NCBI RefSeq assembly: GCF_947496515.1
Contig: NZ_CANMDB010000001.1
Location: 620,001-684,000, forward strand
Source of the DNA: an uncultured Roseobacter sp.
GTDB lineage: Bacteria; Pseudomonadota; Alphaproteobacteria; Rhodobacterales; Rhodobacteraceae
Length of the DNA stretch: 64,000 nt
Direction of reading: 5' to 3'
Each line of letters opens with the position of its first letter. Within the stretch, counting starts at the first letter, position 1. The translations under genes were made by a program, and so were the position numbers. Below are positions 19,810 through 29,344 of the stretch, in pieces. Below the pieces are notes generated by a model that saw nothing but the letters and a program-made list of their open reading frames with translations, made no database searches and was not told the origin of the DNA.

Positions 19810-21273
19810 TCAAGCCGTCCGCATCGGTGTCTTCATGGTCACGATCTCTTCGGACATGGTGGGGTGGACAGCAACCGTCCGGTCAAAATCCTCTTTTGTT
19901 GCCCCCATTTTAACGGCAATCCCCGCCAGTTGGATCATCTCGCCCGCGCTCGGTGCGACGATGTGACAGCCTAGAACCTTGCGCGTTTCCACAGAGACGA
20001 CCAGCTTCATCAGCACCCGGTCGGGTCTGCCGGCAAAGGCGCTCTGCATAGGCCGGAAAGACGTGCAGTAGATCTCCACCGGTTCGCGGTCGCGCGCCTC
20101 TTCCTCGCTCAGCCCGATGGTGCCCATCTCGGGCTGGGTAAAGATTGCCGACGGGATCAGCGCGTGATCCACCGGTGTCGGGTTGCCCTTGAACACCGTC
20201 TCGACAAAGGCCATCCCCTCGCGGATGGCCACGGGTGTCAGGTTCACACGGTCAGTCACATCGCCGATGGCATAGATCGACGGAACCGCGGTCTGGCTGT
20301 ATTCATCGACTTCGATTTCACCGCGACGGCCCAGTTTCACCCCCACATCCTCCAGACCCATGTCGGCGGTGTTGGGATCGCGGCCCGTCGCGAAAAGCAC
20401 CGTGTCAAACACACGCTCGTTGCCATTGGTCGATTTGACCCAGATCGGCCCGGCGGTATCGCCCGTCTCGCGCTGAAGCGCCGGGCGTTGCTTGACGTCC
20501 GCGCCCATTGCGGCATCCGAGGCGGTGCCCGTCCAACTGGCCGTATGGTCCTCGCTCGCCGGGGCCATCTCCACGATGTTGGTGCCGGTGCGCAGATCGA
20601 TCCCGCGCTCGCGCATGGCATCCGCAATCAGCCCGCGGGCCTCGTCGTCAAAACCGCGCAGGATCTGCGCCCCGCGATAGTATTGCGTCACCTCCACCCC
20701 AAGCCCGTGCATGATGCAGGCAAACTCGCAGGCGATATAGCCGCCGCCTATGATCAGCAGGGACTTGGGCAGCGCGTCGAGATGAAAGATATCATCCGAG
20801 ACGATGCCCAGGTTTGCGTTTGGCAGCTCGGGCCGCACCGGATGTCCGCCGGAGGCCAAGAGAATATGCTTGGCGCTCAGGGTCTCTCCCGTCGACAGCG
20901 TCACCTCATGCGGTCCGGTTACACGGGCGCGGGCGTCATAGCTCGCCACGCCGGAGCCCTTGAGCAAATCGCGGTAGACCTGCTCCAGCCGGTCCAGTTC
21001 CGAATTGAGTTTTCCGCGGAAAGAGGCCCAGTCAAAGCTGCCCGCGCTGTGAGACCATCCGTAGGCTGCGGCATCCTCCGTCACATTGGCGTATTCGCTG
21101 GCGAATACCATCAGCTTTTTGGGCACGCACCCCCGGATCACGCACGTCCCACCATAGCGGTCCATCTCCGCCAGGGCGACCTTGGCGCCCGTATCACCCG
21201 CTGCCACACGTGCGGCCCGAACGCCACCCGATCCGCCGCCGATCACAAAAAGATCGTAATCGAATTCGCTCAT
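19810..21273 (-). CDS. gor: Glutathione-disulfide reductase, with an unusual insertion
   Basis: FAD- and NADPH-dependent reductase of 487 residues that regenerates glutathione. The FAD site IGGGSGGVRAAR is at 11-22, the redox pair C44/C49 in GGTCVIRGCVPKK, the NAD(P) site IGGGYIACEFA near 175, and the C-terminal active-site HPT at the dimer interface. Compared with about 450 residues in relatives, an extra stretch of about 35-40 residues lies near positions 238-277 inside the NADPH-domain end. It is 94 bases downstream of rpiA, which can supply reducing power through the pentose phosphate route. Confidence 0.94.
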   Translation of the reverse strand: MSEFDYDLFVIGGGSGGVRAARVAAGDTGAKVALAEMDRYGGTCVIRGCVPKKLMVFASEYANVTEDAAAYGWSHSAGSFDWASFRGKLNSELDRLEQVYRDLLKGSGVASYDARARVTGPHEVTLSTGETLSAKHILLASGGHPVRPELPNANLGIVSDDIFHLDALPKSLLIIGGGYIACEFACIMHGLGVEVTQYYRGAQILRGFDDEARGLIADAMRERGIDLRTGTNIVEMAPASEDHTASWTGTASDAAMGADVKQRPALQRETGDTAGPIWVKSTNGNERVFDTVLFATGRDPNTADMGLEDVGVKLGRRGEIEVDEYSQTAVPSIYAIGDVTDRVNLTPVAIREGMAFVETVFKGNPTPVDHALIPSAIFTQPEMGTIGLSEEEARDREPVEIYCTSFRPMQSAFAGRPDRVLMKLVVSVETRKVLGCHIVAPSAGEMIQLAGIAVKMGATKEDFDRTVAVHPTMSEEIVTMKTPMRTA

Positions 21274-21367
21274 CTCGGCTGCCTTTCAGGGTCGTTCAAA
21301 GTGTCTGGGATATATAGCTGGACGGTGGGGCATTACCACCCTGCCCCGCTGCAATCGGATGCACGTT

Positions 21368-22135
21368 TTAGTCAGGCAAATCCGCAAAGAGGCTGCCCGT
21401 CTCTCCGCCCTCTGCCGCGGCACGCGCGCGGACCTCCGTCCGGCCATCGCCGTACCCGATGATCACCTCATCGCAGATGTCCACGAAAAGCCCATTCTCC
21501 ACCACGCCGGGGATCTGGTTGAGCGCCAGCGCCAGATGCGCCGGGGCCCCGATGCGCCCCAGCTCGAAATCCAGAATGTAGTTGCTCTCATCGGTGCGGA
21601 AAGGTGCCTCGCCCGCGGTGCGCAGCTTGCCCGACCGGCCCTGTACATCCATGGACATCAGCATCTCCTCCACCAGCGTGCGGGTCGTCTGCCAACCAAA
21701 GGGGATCACTTCGATGGGCAGCGGAAAGGCCCCCAGCGTGTCCACTACCTTGCCGCGATCGGCGATCACCACCATGCGATCCGACGCCGTTGCCACAATC
21801 TTTTCCTGCAGCAGCGCGCCACCACCACCCTTGATCAGCGCCAGTTGCGGGTCGAACTCATCCGCACCGTCGATGGTCAGATCCAGCCATTTGGCGGCAT
21901 CGAGCGAGACGACCTCGATCCCCTCCTCGCGCGCCAGCTCCGCCGTCCGGGTGGAGGTCGGCACAGCCCGGATCCGCAGCCCTTCCTCGCGCACCCGCTC
22001 TCCCAGACGCTTGACCAGAAAAACCGCAGTCGATCCCGTCCCGAGACCGACACGCATGCCCGTCTCCACCATATCGGCGGCGCGCCGGGCGCAAACGTAT
22101 TTCGCGTGGTCGATGGGCGACAGATCAGGCGGCAT
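21368..22135 (-). CDS. rpiA: Ribose-5-phosphate isomerase A
   Basis: A 255-residue cytosolic enzyme interconverting ribose 5-phosphate and ribulose 5-phosphate. Family signatures are GLGTGSTA near residue 32, IDGADEFDP near 85-93, IKGGGGALLQEK near 98 and the catalytic glutamate therein. ATG at 22135 is chosen because an AGGAGG site lies about eight bases upstream; a frame with six extra residues exists but lacks one. It likely shares a transcript with the glutathione reductase gene. Confidence 0.95.
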   Translation of the reverse strand: MPPDLSPIDHAKYVCARRAADMVETGMRVGLGTGSTAVFLVKRLGERVREEGLRIRAVPTSTRTAELAREEGIEVVSLDAAKWLDLTIDGADEFDPQLALIKGGGGALLQEKIVATASDRMVVIADRGKVVDTLGAFPLPIEVIPFGWQTTRTLVEEMLMSMDVQGRSGKLRTAGEAPFRTDESNYILDFELGRIGAPAHLALALNQIPGVVENGLFVDICDEVIIGYGDGRTEVRARAAAEGGETGSLFADLPD

Positions 22136-22295
22136 GGCAGGGCTCCTCCTCACGGCGTGCTCGCGTTATAAGAGAAGCGCGCCCGGGGTGCGAGCGCTCA
22201 TTTGTCCGATTGCGACAAAGCAGGATCATCGGCGTTTGACCTCGTCCCACCGGCTGCCTACACGGGACAGGCAGGGCGGCAAAAGGAACGCTGGG

Positions 22296-23669
22296 ATGTT
22301 CTTATCGGTTTTCGATATGTTCAAAGTGGGCGTTGGCCCGTCCTCCTCTCATACCATGGGGCCCATGGTGGCGGCGGCGCGGTTTCTGGACCTCATGCGC
22401 GCCTCGCCCTTCGGGTTCCACGGGGTGCGCGCCAGCCTGCACGGCAGCCTCGCCTTTACCGGCGTCGGTCATGCCACGGACCGCGCCACGATCCTCGGGC
22501 TGGCGGGCTTTGTACCCGAGACCTACGACCGCGACCGCGCCGAGGCCACGCTGGCCGAGATCAAGAGCCAGCATCAGATCACCCCCGACGGGCTGCCGCC
22601 GCTCGCCTTTCACACCGAGCGGGATCTGATCTTTGATTTCGACACCACCCTGACCGGCCACGCCAACGGCATGACCCTGATGGCCACGGATGCGCAGGGC
22701 GACGTGACCCTGCGCGAGGTCTACTATTCAATCGGCGGCGGTTTCGTGATGACGGAGACCGAGCTGGCGGCAGGCAAGGACACCGACGAGGGCGCGCCCG
22801 TGCCCTTTCCGTTCAAGACCGCGGCCCAGATGCTGGAAATGGCGGAGGCCTCGAACCGCTCCATTGCCGCCATGAAACGGGCCAATGAGGCCGCGCGCGG
22901 TGGCGAGGACAACCTGCGCAGCGGGACCAGACGGCTCTGGCAGGTGATGAACGATTGCATCGACCGCGGGCTGTCCGCAGAAGGCATCCTGCCCGGCGGC
23001 CTGCAGGTCAAGCGCCGCGCCAAGGGCATCCACGACAAGCTGATGGGAGAACGCGGGCTCAACCAGACGCCGCCGCATACGATCAACGACTGGATGAGCG
23101 TCTATGCCATGGCCGTCAACGAAGAGAATGCCGCAGGTGGTCAGGTGGTCACCGCCCCCACCAACGGTGCGGCGGGCGTGCTGCCTGCGACCCTGCGCTA
23201 CTACCTCGATCACGTGCCCGGCGCCTCAGAAAGCCATGTGGAAGACTTTCTCCTGACGGCCGCCGCCATCGGCGGTCTGGTCAAATACAACGCCTCCATC
23301 TCGGGCGCGGAAGCAGGCTGCCAGGCGGAGGTCGGCTCCGCCGCAGCGATGGCCGCCGCGGGGCTTTGTGCGGTGTTGGGCGGCACCCCGCAGCAGATCG
23401 AGAACGCCGCGGAGATCGCGCTTGAGCATCATCTGGGCATGACGTGCGATCCGGTCAAAGGGCTGGTGCAGGTGCCGTGCATCGAACGCAACGGTCTGGG
23501 CGCGATCAAGGCCGTCTCCGCCGCCAGCCTCGCCCTGCGCGGCGATGGCACGCATCTGGTGCCGCTCGATGCCTGTATCGAGACGATGCGCCAGACCGGC
23601 GTGGATATGTCCGAGAAATACAAGGAGACCTCGCTCGGCGGTCTCGCCGTCAACGTGCCCAACTGCTGA
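22296..23669 (+). CDS. sdaA: L-serine ammonia-lyase, iron-sulfur dependent
   Basis: A 457-residue single-chain L-serine dehydratase that makes pyruvate and ammonia with a labile [4Fe-4S] cluster. It opens with [20 protein letters not shown], the beta-domain signature. Cluster cysteines are C342 (AGCQAEVG), C384 (MTCDP) and C395 (VPCIE). The protein ends in Cys (VNVPNC); in the Legionella type 2 enzyme the C-terminal Cys reaches into the active site as the fourth ligand. ATG at 22296 fits the family start. Upstream open reading is in the shadow of rpiA. Confidence 0.95.
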   Translation: MFLSVFDMFKVGVGPSSSHTMGPMVAAARFLDLMRASPFGFHGVRASLHGSLAFTGVGHATDRATILGLAGFVPETYDRDRAEATLAEIKSQHQITPDGLPPLAFHTERDLIFDFDTTLTGHANGMTLMATDAQGDVTLREVYYSIGGGFVMTETELAAGKDTDEGAPVPFPFKTAAQMLEMAEASNRSIAAMKRANEAARGGEDNLRSGTRRLWQVMNDCIDRGLSAEGILPGGLQVKRRAKGIHDKLMGERGLNQTPPHTINDWMSVYAMAVNEENAAGGQVVTAPTNGAAGVLPATLRYYLDHVPGASESHVEDFLLTAAAIGGLVKYNASISGAEAGCQAEVGSAAAMAAAGLCAVLGGTPQQIENAAEIALEHHLGMTCDPVKGLVQVPCIERNGLGAIKAVSAASLALRGDGTHLVPLDACIETMRQTGVDMSEKYKETSLGGLAVNVPNC

Positions 23670-23980
23670 GCGCTCAGCCACAGCCGCGAGACAAACGCCC
23701 CTGCGAGACCGCTGGATTTCCCTGCGCCGCATGGGGCACAGCGGTCAAACTGCTCCGCCTTGGACCAGCGCGCTGAGGAACATCTGCCGACCGCCGCACG
23801 GGCGCGGCTGACAGCACGACCCGAAATGGATGGTGTTCATGGAACAATACTCTACTATGGCGGGAGTGCGGCAGAGCGTAAACCATGAAAATAGACTTTT
23901 TTCAGCAAAGCTGTGCCACCGGCGTGAGGGCAGAAAGGGCTTTCTTGCAATGACAATATCGGGCTTTTAGGGTCTCCGCT
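23670..23980. other. Intergenic region upstream of a DMT transporter gene
   Basis: About 311 bases with no supported gene. The last 160 bases are lower in G+C and should hold the promoter of the transporter. No terminator with a T-run is obvious after the serine dehydratase gene. Confidence 0.45.
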
Positions 23981-24955
23981 ATGGCTGGCGACCGCCCTCT
24001 TCTAGGCATTATGCTCATGCTGGGTTTTTGCATGCTCGCCCCCGTCGGGGATGCCATTGCAAAGATCCTCGGGCAGACCGTCCCAGTCGGCCAGCTGGTC
24101 GTCGTGCGTTTTGCGGTTCAGGCTCTCGTGCTGATCCCCCTGGTCTGGATGACGGGGCGTATGTGGCGGATGCGGGGTCGGGTCCTGATGCTAACCCTGG
24201 TACGGACCATCCTGCATATCGCGGGCATCGGCACTATGGTCACGGCGCTGAAATACCTGCCGCTCGCCGATGCCATCGCCATCGCCTTTGTGATGCCGTT
24301 CATCATGCTATTGCTGGGGAAATACGCGCTGAACGAGGAAGTCGGACCGCGACGCCTCATCGCCTGTCTGGTGGGTTTCATCGGCACCCTGCTGATCGTC
24401 CAGCCAAGCTTTCAGGCCGTGGGCTGGCCCGCGCTGCTGCCGCTGGCCGTAGCCGTGAACTTTGCCTTTTTCATGCTGGTCACCCGCCAGATTGCCCGCG
24501 AAACCGACCCCATCGGTCTGCAGGCGGTCAGCGGTGTCATGGCCGTGATCATCATGGTGCCCGCGCTTTTTTGTTTTCGCGACAGCACCATCTGGGATCT
24601 CCAATGGGTCCGTGGCACCCAGCATGACTGGACGCTGCTTCTGGGGATCGGCCTTTTGGGCACCGGCGCGCATCTGCTGATGACATGGTCGCTGCGCTAT
24701 GCGCCCTCAGCCACGCTGGCCCCGATGCAATATCTGGAGATCCCCTTTGCCACGGTCATCGGCTTTCTGGTCTTCAGCGATCTGCCCAACCCGCTCGCAG
24801 CCGTGGGCATCGCCATCACGATGGCGGCCGGTCTCTACGTGGTGCTGCGCGAGCGGGCCACCGCAAAGGCGCTGATGGTTCGCGCGACGACAACGACGCA
24901 ACCTCTGACGTCCGCTGCCCCGCGGTCGGAGCCATCCCGGCCAGTTGAACCGTGA
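23981..24955 (+). CDS. EamA-type drug/metabolite transporter (DMT superfamily)
   Basis: A 324-residue inner-membrane protein with ten predicted helices in two EamA repeats (about residues 8-140 and 150-285), including PLADAIAIAFVMPF and APSATLAPMQYLEIPFA, typical of the RhaT/EamA exporters. The C-terminal 40 residues are hydrophilic and low in pattern. The last 140 bases overlap the 3' end of the converging thiamine pyrophosphokinase gene. The substrate cannot be predicted. Confidence 0.88.
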   Translation: MAGDRPLLGIMLMLGFCMLAPVGDAIAKILGQTVPVGQLVVVRFAVQALVLIPLVWMTGRMWRMRGRVLMLTLVRTILHIAGIGTMVTALKYLPLADAIAIAFVMPFIMLLLGKYALNEEVGPRRLIACLVGFIGTLLIVQPSFQAVGWPALLPLAVAVNFAFFMLVTRQIARETDPIGLQAVSGVMAVIIMVPALFCFRDSTIWDLQWVRGTQHDWTLLLGIGLLGTGAHLLMTWSLRYAPSATLAPMQYLEIPFATVIGFLVFSDLPNPLAAVGIAITMAAGLYVVLRERATAKALMVRATTTTQPLTSAAPRSEPSRPVEP

Positions 24956-25592
24956 CCGCAGGCAGGAACCGCCGCGGCAAGATGCACAGCATCCCCGGCG
25001 CGTCCATCTCCAGATAAAGATCCCCGGTCGCCCGGTTGGACGTCCCCGATGTTCCGTCGGGGGCAAATGCCAATCCGTCAATGGGCCATTCCAGCCCTCG
25101 GGAGCGCCCCGTCACCGCGGCCATGGGAAAGAGCGACACCCGCGTGCCCGGCGCCATCGCCAGCGACAACCGCGGCGGACAGAGGAAGACCACATCCCGT
25201 TCGCACAGCATCACGCAGGCCGTCTCCGGCCGCATCACCAGTGTATGAAACGCCGCCAAGGTATGATCGACACGCCGCCCCGCAAAGCCCACGGCAAGGA
25301 TTGCGGGCGCGTCGATACTGCGCAGCGCCTTGTCGAAATCGGTGCTGTCCTGCTCCGCGATATGGTGGAGCGCGCCCTCGGGCAAGACCGCGCGTGTCTC
25401 GGCGGACAGCGAATCCATATCGCCGATCACCGCTTCGGGCGTGATGCCTGCCGCCAGCGCCCGATCCGCCCCGCCATCCGCTGCCACGCAGGTCGGTGCC
25501 AGCGCCCTGGCCTCGGCGATGTCATCGGGCAACACCTGGCCGCCGCCGATCAGCGTCACTGGATGCGTGCGGGATAAAATGCTAGTCTTCAT
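24816..25592 (-). CDS. Thiamine pyrophosphokinase
   Basis: A 258-residue enzyme that phosphorylates thiamine to thiamine diphosphate. The substrate and metal motifs are clear: VAADGGADRAL near residue 37, IGDMDSLS near 56, EQDSTDFDKAL near 80, and GRRVDHTLA near 105. The C-terminal beta-domain has the usual GTSN motif near 184. The enzyme normally ends soon after ILPRR; here about 40 more residues, rich in Ala, Arg and Ser, run into the converging transporter gene. That tail is probably non-functional read-on after loss of an earlier stop, or the transporter is extended. Confidence 0.9.
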   Translation of the reverse strand: MKTSILSRTHPVTLIGGGQVLPDDIAEARALAPTCVAADGGADRALAAGITPEAVIGDMDSLSAETRAVLPEGALHHIAEQDSTDFDKALRSIDAPAILAVGFAGRRVDHTLAAFHTLVMRPETACVMLCERDVVFLCPPRLSLAMAPGTRVSLFPMAAVTGRSRGLEWPIDGLAFAPDGTSGTSNRATGDLYLEMDAPGMLCILPRRFLPAVTVQLAGMAPTAGQRTSEVASLSSREPSAPLRWPARAAPRRDRPPS

Positions 25593-25730
25593 CGAAGCTT
25601 AACGCCCTTTCTGGATCGAGAACACCTTTTTGCCACGAAGATACCCCGCTTTGCGCCAGGATTACCGAGTAGCCTCCCGGCATGGAAGTGACAAACGAAG
25701 TGTTCAGATCACGCAGAGGATGGATGTCCG

Positions 25731-26882
25731 ATGACCAGTGATGAAAAGCGGCTGACGGTCTCCTACGGGACCTTTTCGTGCACGCTCGAAGGCTACGACG
25801 ACCCCGTGGAGACGATGAAAACCATCGTGTCCTTCTTTCGGGAGATCGCGGCTCAGGACAGTGGTTTTGGCACCACGCCCATTCAGCACGATCCCGAAAC
25901 GCTGGTGCGCATGGCACTGTCGGGCCACCGTCGGGACGCAGCAGACGCGCAGGACGGTGTCTGGCTGCCGGAGGAAGACGCACCTATGACGGCTGCCACT
26001 GTGCCGACAGACACGGTCCCGGCTGCGGCCCTGCCCGATGAGGCCGCAACAGAACGCGTCGCTGCTTTTTTTGCGAGCGGGACGCCAGCACCCCCTGCCG
26101 GGGACGCGGAACTGACCTCGACCACGACATCTGCCGTCGCCCTCAGCGCCGCGGCCCGCCTGAAAGCATTGCGCGGGGATCATCCGGACCCTGCCACGGC
26201 GTCCGGACAGGCCCCCGTGCCGGAAGAGCCGCTGCGTGCACGCGTCCTGACCGTGGATCACGACGACCTTGATGCGCTGCGTCGCGCCGCCGACGACGCC
26301 TCCGACCCGGGCAATGACGTGGATCGCCTGATGGACAGAGCCGCCGAAGCAATGTCCGAGCCTGCGGGCAGCAGCCGCCGCAGCGACTACGCCCATCTGC
26401 GGGCCGCAGTTGCCGCGCGGGGGGCCGACGACACGCTCGACAGGACCGATGAAAGTGCCGCGCACGTGGAGAGCTACCGCATGGACCTCGACCGGCTGAT
26501 CACCTCCGGTGGCGAGAAGGAAACACCCGCGCGCGCCTTGCCGGTTTTGCGCCTGGTCGCCGAACAACGTGTTGATTTGACCGAAGAGGCCGCTGCTGCG
26601 CCGCACGGGTTCGTCGCCTACGCCGCCCGGCTGGGCGCAACACGGGTCCCCGACGTGCTCGAAGCGGCAGCGGCGTATCTGTCGTTTGTCGAGGGCCGCA
26701 GCCCCTTCTCGCGCGAGGACGTGCTGCGCTGCGCAAGTGCTGCACGGGATGTGGACAGCGCCGAGGCATGCGACGCCTTTGCGGATCTTGTCCAGCAGGG
26801 GCGCATTGAGGCCTGCAACGGCGGCAGTTTTCGCGCGACGGTCACCAACACCTTCGGCCCCGACCGCCGCGCCGCAGGGTAG
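25731..26882 (+). CDS. Conserved roseobacter protein of unknown function
   Basis: A 383-residue soluble protein. The N-terminal 60 residues (VSYGTFSCTLEGYDDPVETMK, then a helix ending FFREIAAQD) match, from memory, a conserved domain found across Rhodobacteraceae genomes. A long acidic, Ala/Thr/Pro-rich middle (about 85-250) looks disordered. A C-terminal helical part (about 255-370, RMDLDRLI to LVQQGRIEACNGGSF) resembles other members of this group. No signal peptide or membrane helix. Function is unknown. It is divergent from the thiamine pyrophosphokinase gene by 138 bases. Confidence 0.8.
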   Translation: MTSDEKRLTVSYGTFSCTLEGYDDPVETMKTIVSFFREIAAQDSGFGTTPIQHDPETLVRMALSGHRRDAADAQDGVWLPEEDAPMTAATVPTDTVPAAALPDEAATERVAAFFASGTPAPPAGDAELTSTTTSAVALSAAARLKALRGDHPDPATASGQAPVPEEPLRARVLTVDHDDLDALRRAADDASDPGNDVDRLMDRAAEAMSEPAGSSRRSDYAHLRAAVAARGADDTLDRTDESAAHVESYRMDLDRLITSGGEKETPARALPVLRLVAEQRVDLTEEAAAAPHGFVAYAARLGATRVPDVLEAAAAYLSFVEGRSPFSREDVLRCASAARDVDSAEACDAFADLVQQGRIEACNGGSFRATVTNTFGPDRRAAG

Positions 26883-27357
26883 CCTGGCCAACGGGCAGCC
26901 ACTGCCTTGACCCGCCCGCAACAACCGCGTCCACAAGAACGGTTGCGCCCCTTTCGTCTTTGATCACCCTGCTAGGACGACAACTGTGAGATCCGTCCCC
27001 GTTTCGGGATCGACACCACCCTCCGGAGGCCGCTCTCCGGGAGGCAAATACCCTCATCGGCCGTGCGGGACCGATCCGCTTCCTTTGGCCCGCGCGCCAA
27101 CACGATCCTGTTGCCTTCTGGCCTTGCACGAATGCCTCTCTTTGCACCCCAAGAACATGCGCACGGGCGTCGCATCACGCGAAGCGCCCTGAGCCCAATC
27201 CACGCCCGGCCAATCGTTCGACACCACGCGCAGCAGGCGGACCCGGCGTGGAACGACCAGGGTTTCCAAAGGCAACGATCAAACGTAACTCGTGCTGTTG
27301 CATATTTCTCGCAACACATTTAGTTACGTAAAAGATGTGCAACGATTGGAGCTGATC
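26883..27357. other. Intergenic region ending in a nested inverted repeat
   Basis: About 475 bases. The left 390 show no gene I can support. The right end holds a 47-base doubly symmetric element at 27283-27329, listed separately, and the promoter of the COG0523 gene. Confidence 0.55.
27283..27329. promoter_or_regulatory. Nested, perfectly centred inverted repeat upstream of the COG0523 gene
   Basis: Outer arms ACGTAACT (27283-27290) and AGTTACGT (27322-27329) and inner arms TGTTGC (27296-27301) and GCAACA (27311-27316) are both perfect and share one centre, with five-base spacers on each side and a nine-base core. It ends 28 bases before the start codon. It could be a double operator for a dimeric regulator or a leader hairpin. 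Zur is a candidate because COG0523 genes are often Zur-controlled, but the spacing is not a classical Zur box. Confidence 0.65.
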
Positions 27358-28569
27358 ATGTCAGATACCCGCCTTCCCGTTACCGTGCTCTCCGGCTTTC
27401 TGGGTGCCGGAAAAACGACGCTGCTGAACCGCATTCTCAACAATCGGGAAGGCCGACGGGTCGCCGTGATCGTCAATGACATGTCCGAGGTCAACATCGA
27501 CGCGGACCTGGTGCGGGCAGAGACGGAACTGAGCCGAACGGATGAGACGCTGGTCGAGATGTCGAACGGGTGCATCTGCTGCACGCTGCGCGACGATCTG
27601 CTGACCGAGGTCCGAAAGCTCGCCGCCGAGGGGCGGTTCGACTATCTGCTGATCGAATCCACCGGCATCTCGGAGCCACTGCCCGTCGCAGCCACCTTCG
27701 ATTTTCGGGACGAAGACGGCAACAGCCTCTCGGATGTTGCGCGGCTCGATACCATGGTGACGGTTGTGGATGCGGCAAACCTGCTCAACGACTTTTCCTC
27801 GCACGACTTCTTGCGCGATCGCGGCGAAACGATGGGAGAGGAGGATGACCGGACCCTGGTTCACCTCTTGACCGACCAGATCGAATTTGCCGATGTGGTG
27901 ATCCTGAACAAGGTGGATGACGCGGGAGCGCAAAAGGTCGATGCCGCGCGCAAGATCATCCGAAGCCTCAATGCGGACACCGAAATCGTGGAGACAAATC
28001 ACGCGGCCGTCGCCGCCGACAAGATCCTCGACACCGGTCTTTTCGACTTTCAGCAGGCCCATGAACATCCCATGTGGGCCAAGGAGCTCTATGGTTTTGC
28101 CGATCATGTGCCCGAAACCGAAGAGTACGGCGTGGCGTCCTATGTCTACCGGGCGCGGCTTCCCTTTGTGCCGGAGCGTATCTTGCAGGTTCTGAACGGC
28201 GATCTGCCGGGCGTCATCCGGGCAAAGGGCCATTTCTGGATCTCAACACGACCCGACTGGGTTGCGGAGTTCTCGCTGGCGGGATCACTGTCGAGCGTGA
28301 CGCCCTTGGGAACATGGTGGGCGTCCGTGCCCAAAGACCGCCAACCCACCCATGAAGCCGCCCAGGCCTATATGAAAGCGCACTGGCAGGAGCCCTGGGG
28401 CGACCGCCGTCAGGAGATCGTCTTTATCGGTGCGGGCATCGACTGGCCGACGCTCAGGGCACGTTTGGACGGCTGTCTCGTGCCCGCCGTTGCCGCCAGC
28501 GGGCCCGAAACGCTGCCAGACTACCCGGACCCTTTCCCCATCTGGCGTCGGGCTAAGGAAGCCGCGTAA
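27358..28569 (+). CDS. COG0523 GTPase metallochaperone (CobW/ZigA/YjiA-like)
   Basis: A 403-residue G3E-family GTPase. Walker A is GFLGAGKTT at 13-21, the metal motif C-x-C-C is C72, C74 and C75 (GCICC), Walker B/E motif is ESTGISEP, and the base-recognition motif is NKVD. The CobW C-terminal domain follows from about 260 (VYRARLPF). Members deliver metal, often zinc under starvation. The acidic and His-containing middle part (QAHEHPMW) suits metal binding. Start at 27358 gives the family N-terminus directly after the inverted-repeat element. Confidence 0.92.
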   Translation: MSDTRLPVTVLSGFLGAGKTTLLNRILNNREGRRVAVIVNDMSEVNIDADLVRAETELSRTDETLVEMSNGCICCTLRDDLLTEVRKLAAEGRFDYLLIESTGISEPLPVAATFDFRDEDGNSLSDVARLDTMVTVVDAANLLNDFSSHDFLRDRGETMGEEDDRTLVHLLTDQIEFADVVILNKVDDAGAQKVDAARKIIRSLNADTEIVETNHAAVAADKILDTGLFDFQQAHEHPMWAKELYGFADHVPETEEYGVASYVYRARLPFVPERILQVLNGDLPGVIRAKGHFWISTRPDWVAEFSLAGSLSSVTPLGTWWASVPKDRQPTHEAAQAYMKAHWQEPWGDRRQEIVFIGAGIDWPTLRARLDGCLVPAVAASGPETLPDYPDPFPIWRRAKEAA

Positions 28570-29344
28570 GTCTCGCCCTGGCAACCGATCGAATGCGGCG
28601 ATGAGCCTTGTCGTCACAAGCAAACCAGAGACGCTCATGGCCTTTTTGAGGATTGGTTGCGCTGCAGCCATATGGTTCAGACAACCCTCCGAAGGCTGTC
28701 ATTGCCGGACGCACAGCCGGGCCAATCACATCCAATCTCTGCGCAATGTCGCACTATCATTCCGGGCGCGCAGAGATCACCAGCTGAATGACCATGCCGC
28801 GATCTCCCGCAATTTTCACAACTGCGGCTCAGGCTGCGAGCCACCGCTCGCAAGCGCACGATCAAGCCTTCGCGCGTGGCAGTCGAGCCAACCGACCTTT
28901 AAACCTCTTCAACCGCTCCATTACAAAAGCGGCACTTCAATTTAAGGCCATTGCCAGCAGATGCCGGTGGCTGCGACCGTGATCGCGGAGAGCAAAACCC
29001 CGCGACGTCCGTCCTAACCCGGTGCGAGCCACCGCCAATTCCTCATCCTCCCGGAGATGATCTCAGTGCGGTCATTGCGTTTGCCATACCACACCTGTTT
29101 TGCACTGACCATTTAGCCAGAAAGGCCAGTCCGCTTGGCGCTGTTCTGAAGGGCTTCCCTGAACCGGTCAGCACCATCGCTCGTCGCAGTCGCTTCGACG
29201 AAGTCGGAGCGCGCCAGCGCCCCAGTCGCGGCAAAGAGAATGGTCCCACCGTCATGTCCGCTCGGAGCCTCTACGGTGCCTTGGGTTGGCTTATTGAGCT
29301 TCACGGTCTTTCGTCAGACTTTGTACGACATGCGACCAAAATGA
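28570..29344. other. Long non-coding stretch, possibly gene debris
   Basis: About 775 bases between the COG0523 gene and the convergent GST gene. Several short frames are open on both strands, none with recognisable motifs, ribosome sites or steady codon bias. Given the neighbouring remnants further right, decayed genes are the likeliest explanation, but I cannot name one here. Confidence 0.5.

Noticed and set aside
21582-22295. N-terminal extension of the serine dehydratase frame across rpiA
   Set aside because: The frame is open only by chance; the family N-terminus begins at 22296 and rpiA occupies the opposite strand.
27283-27329. Classical Zur box or rho-independent terminator for the nested repeat
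   Set aside because: Spacing between half-sites does not fit the known Zur consensus and no T-run follows, so neither name is applied.
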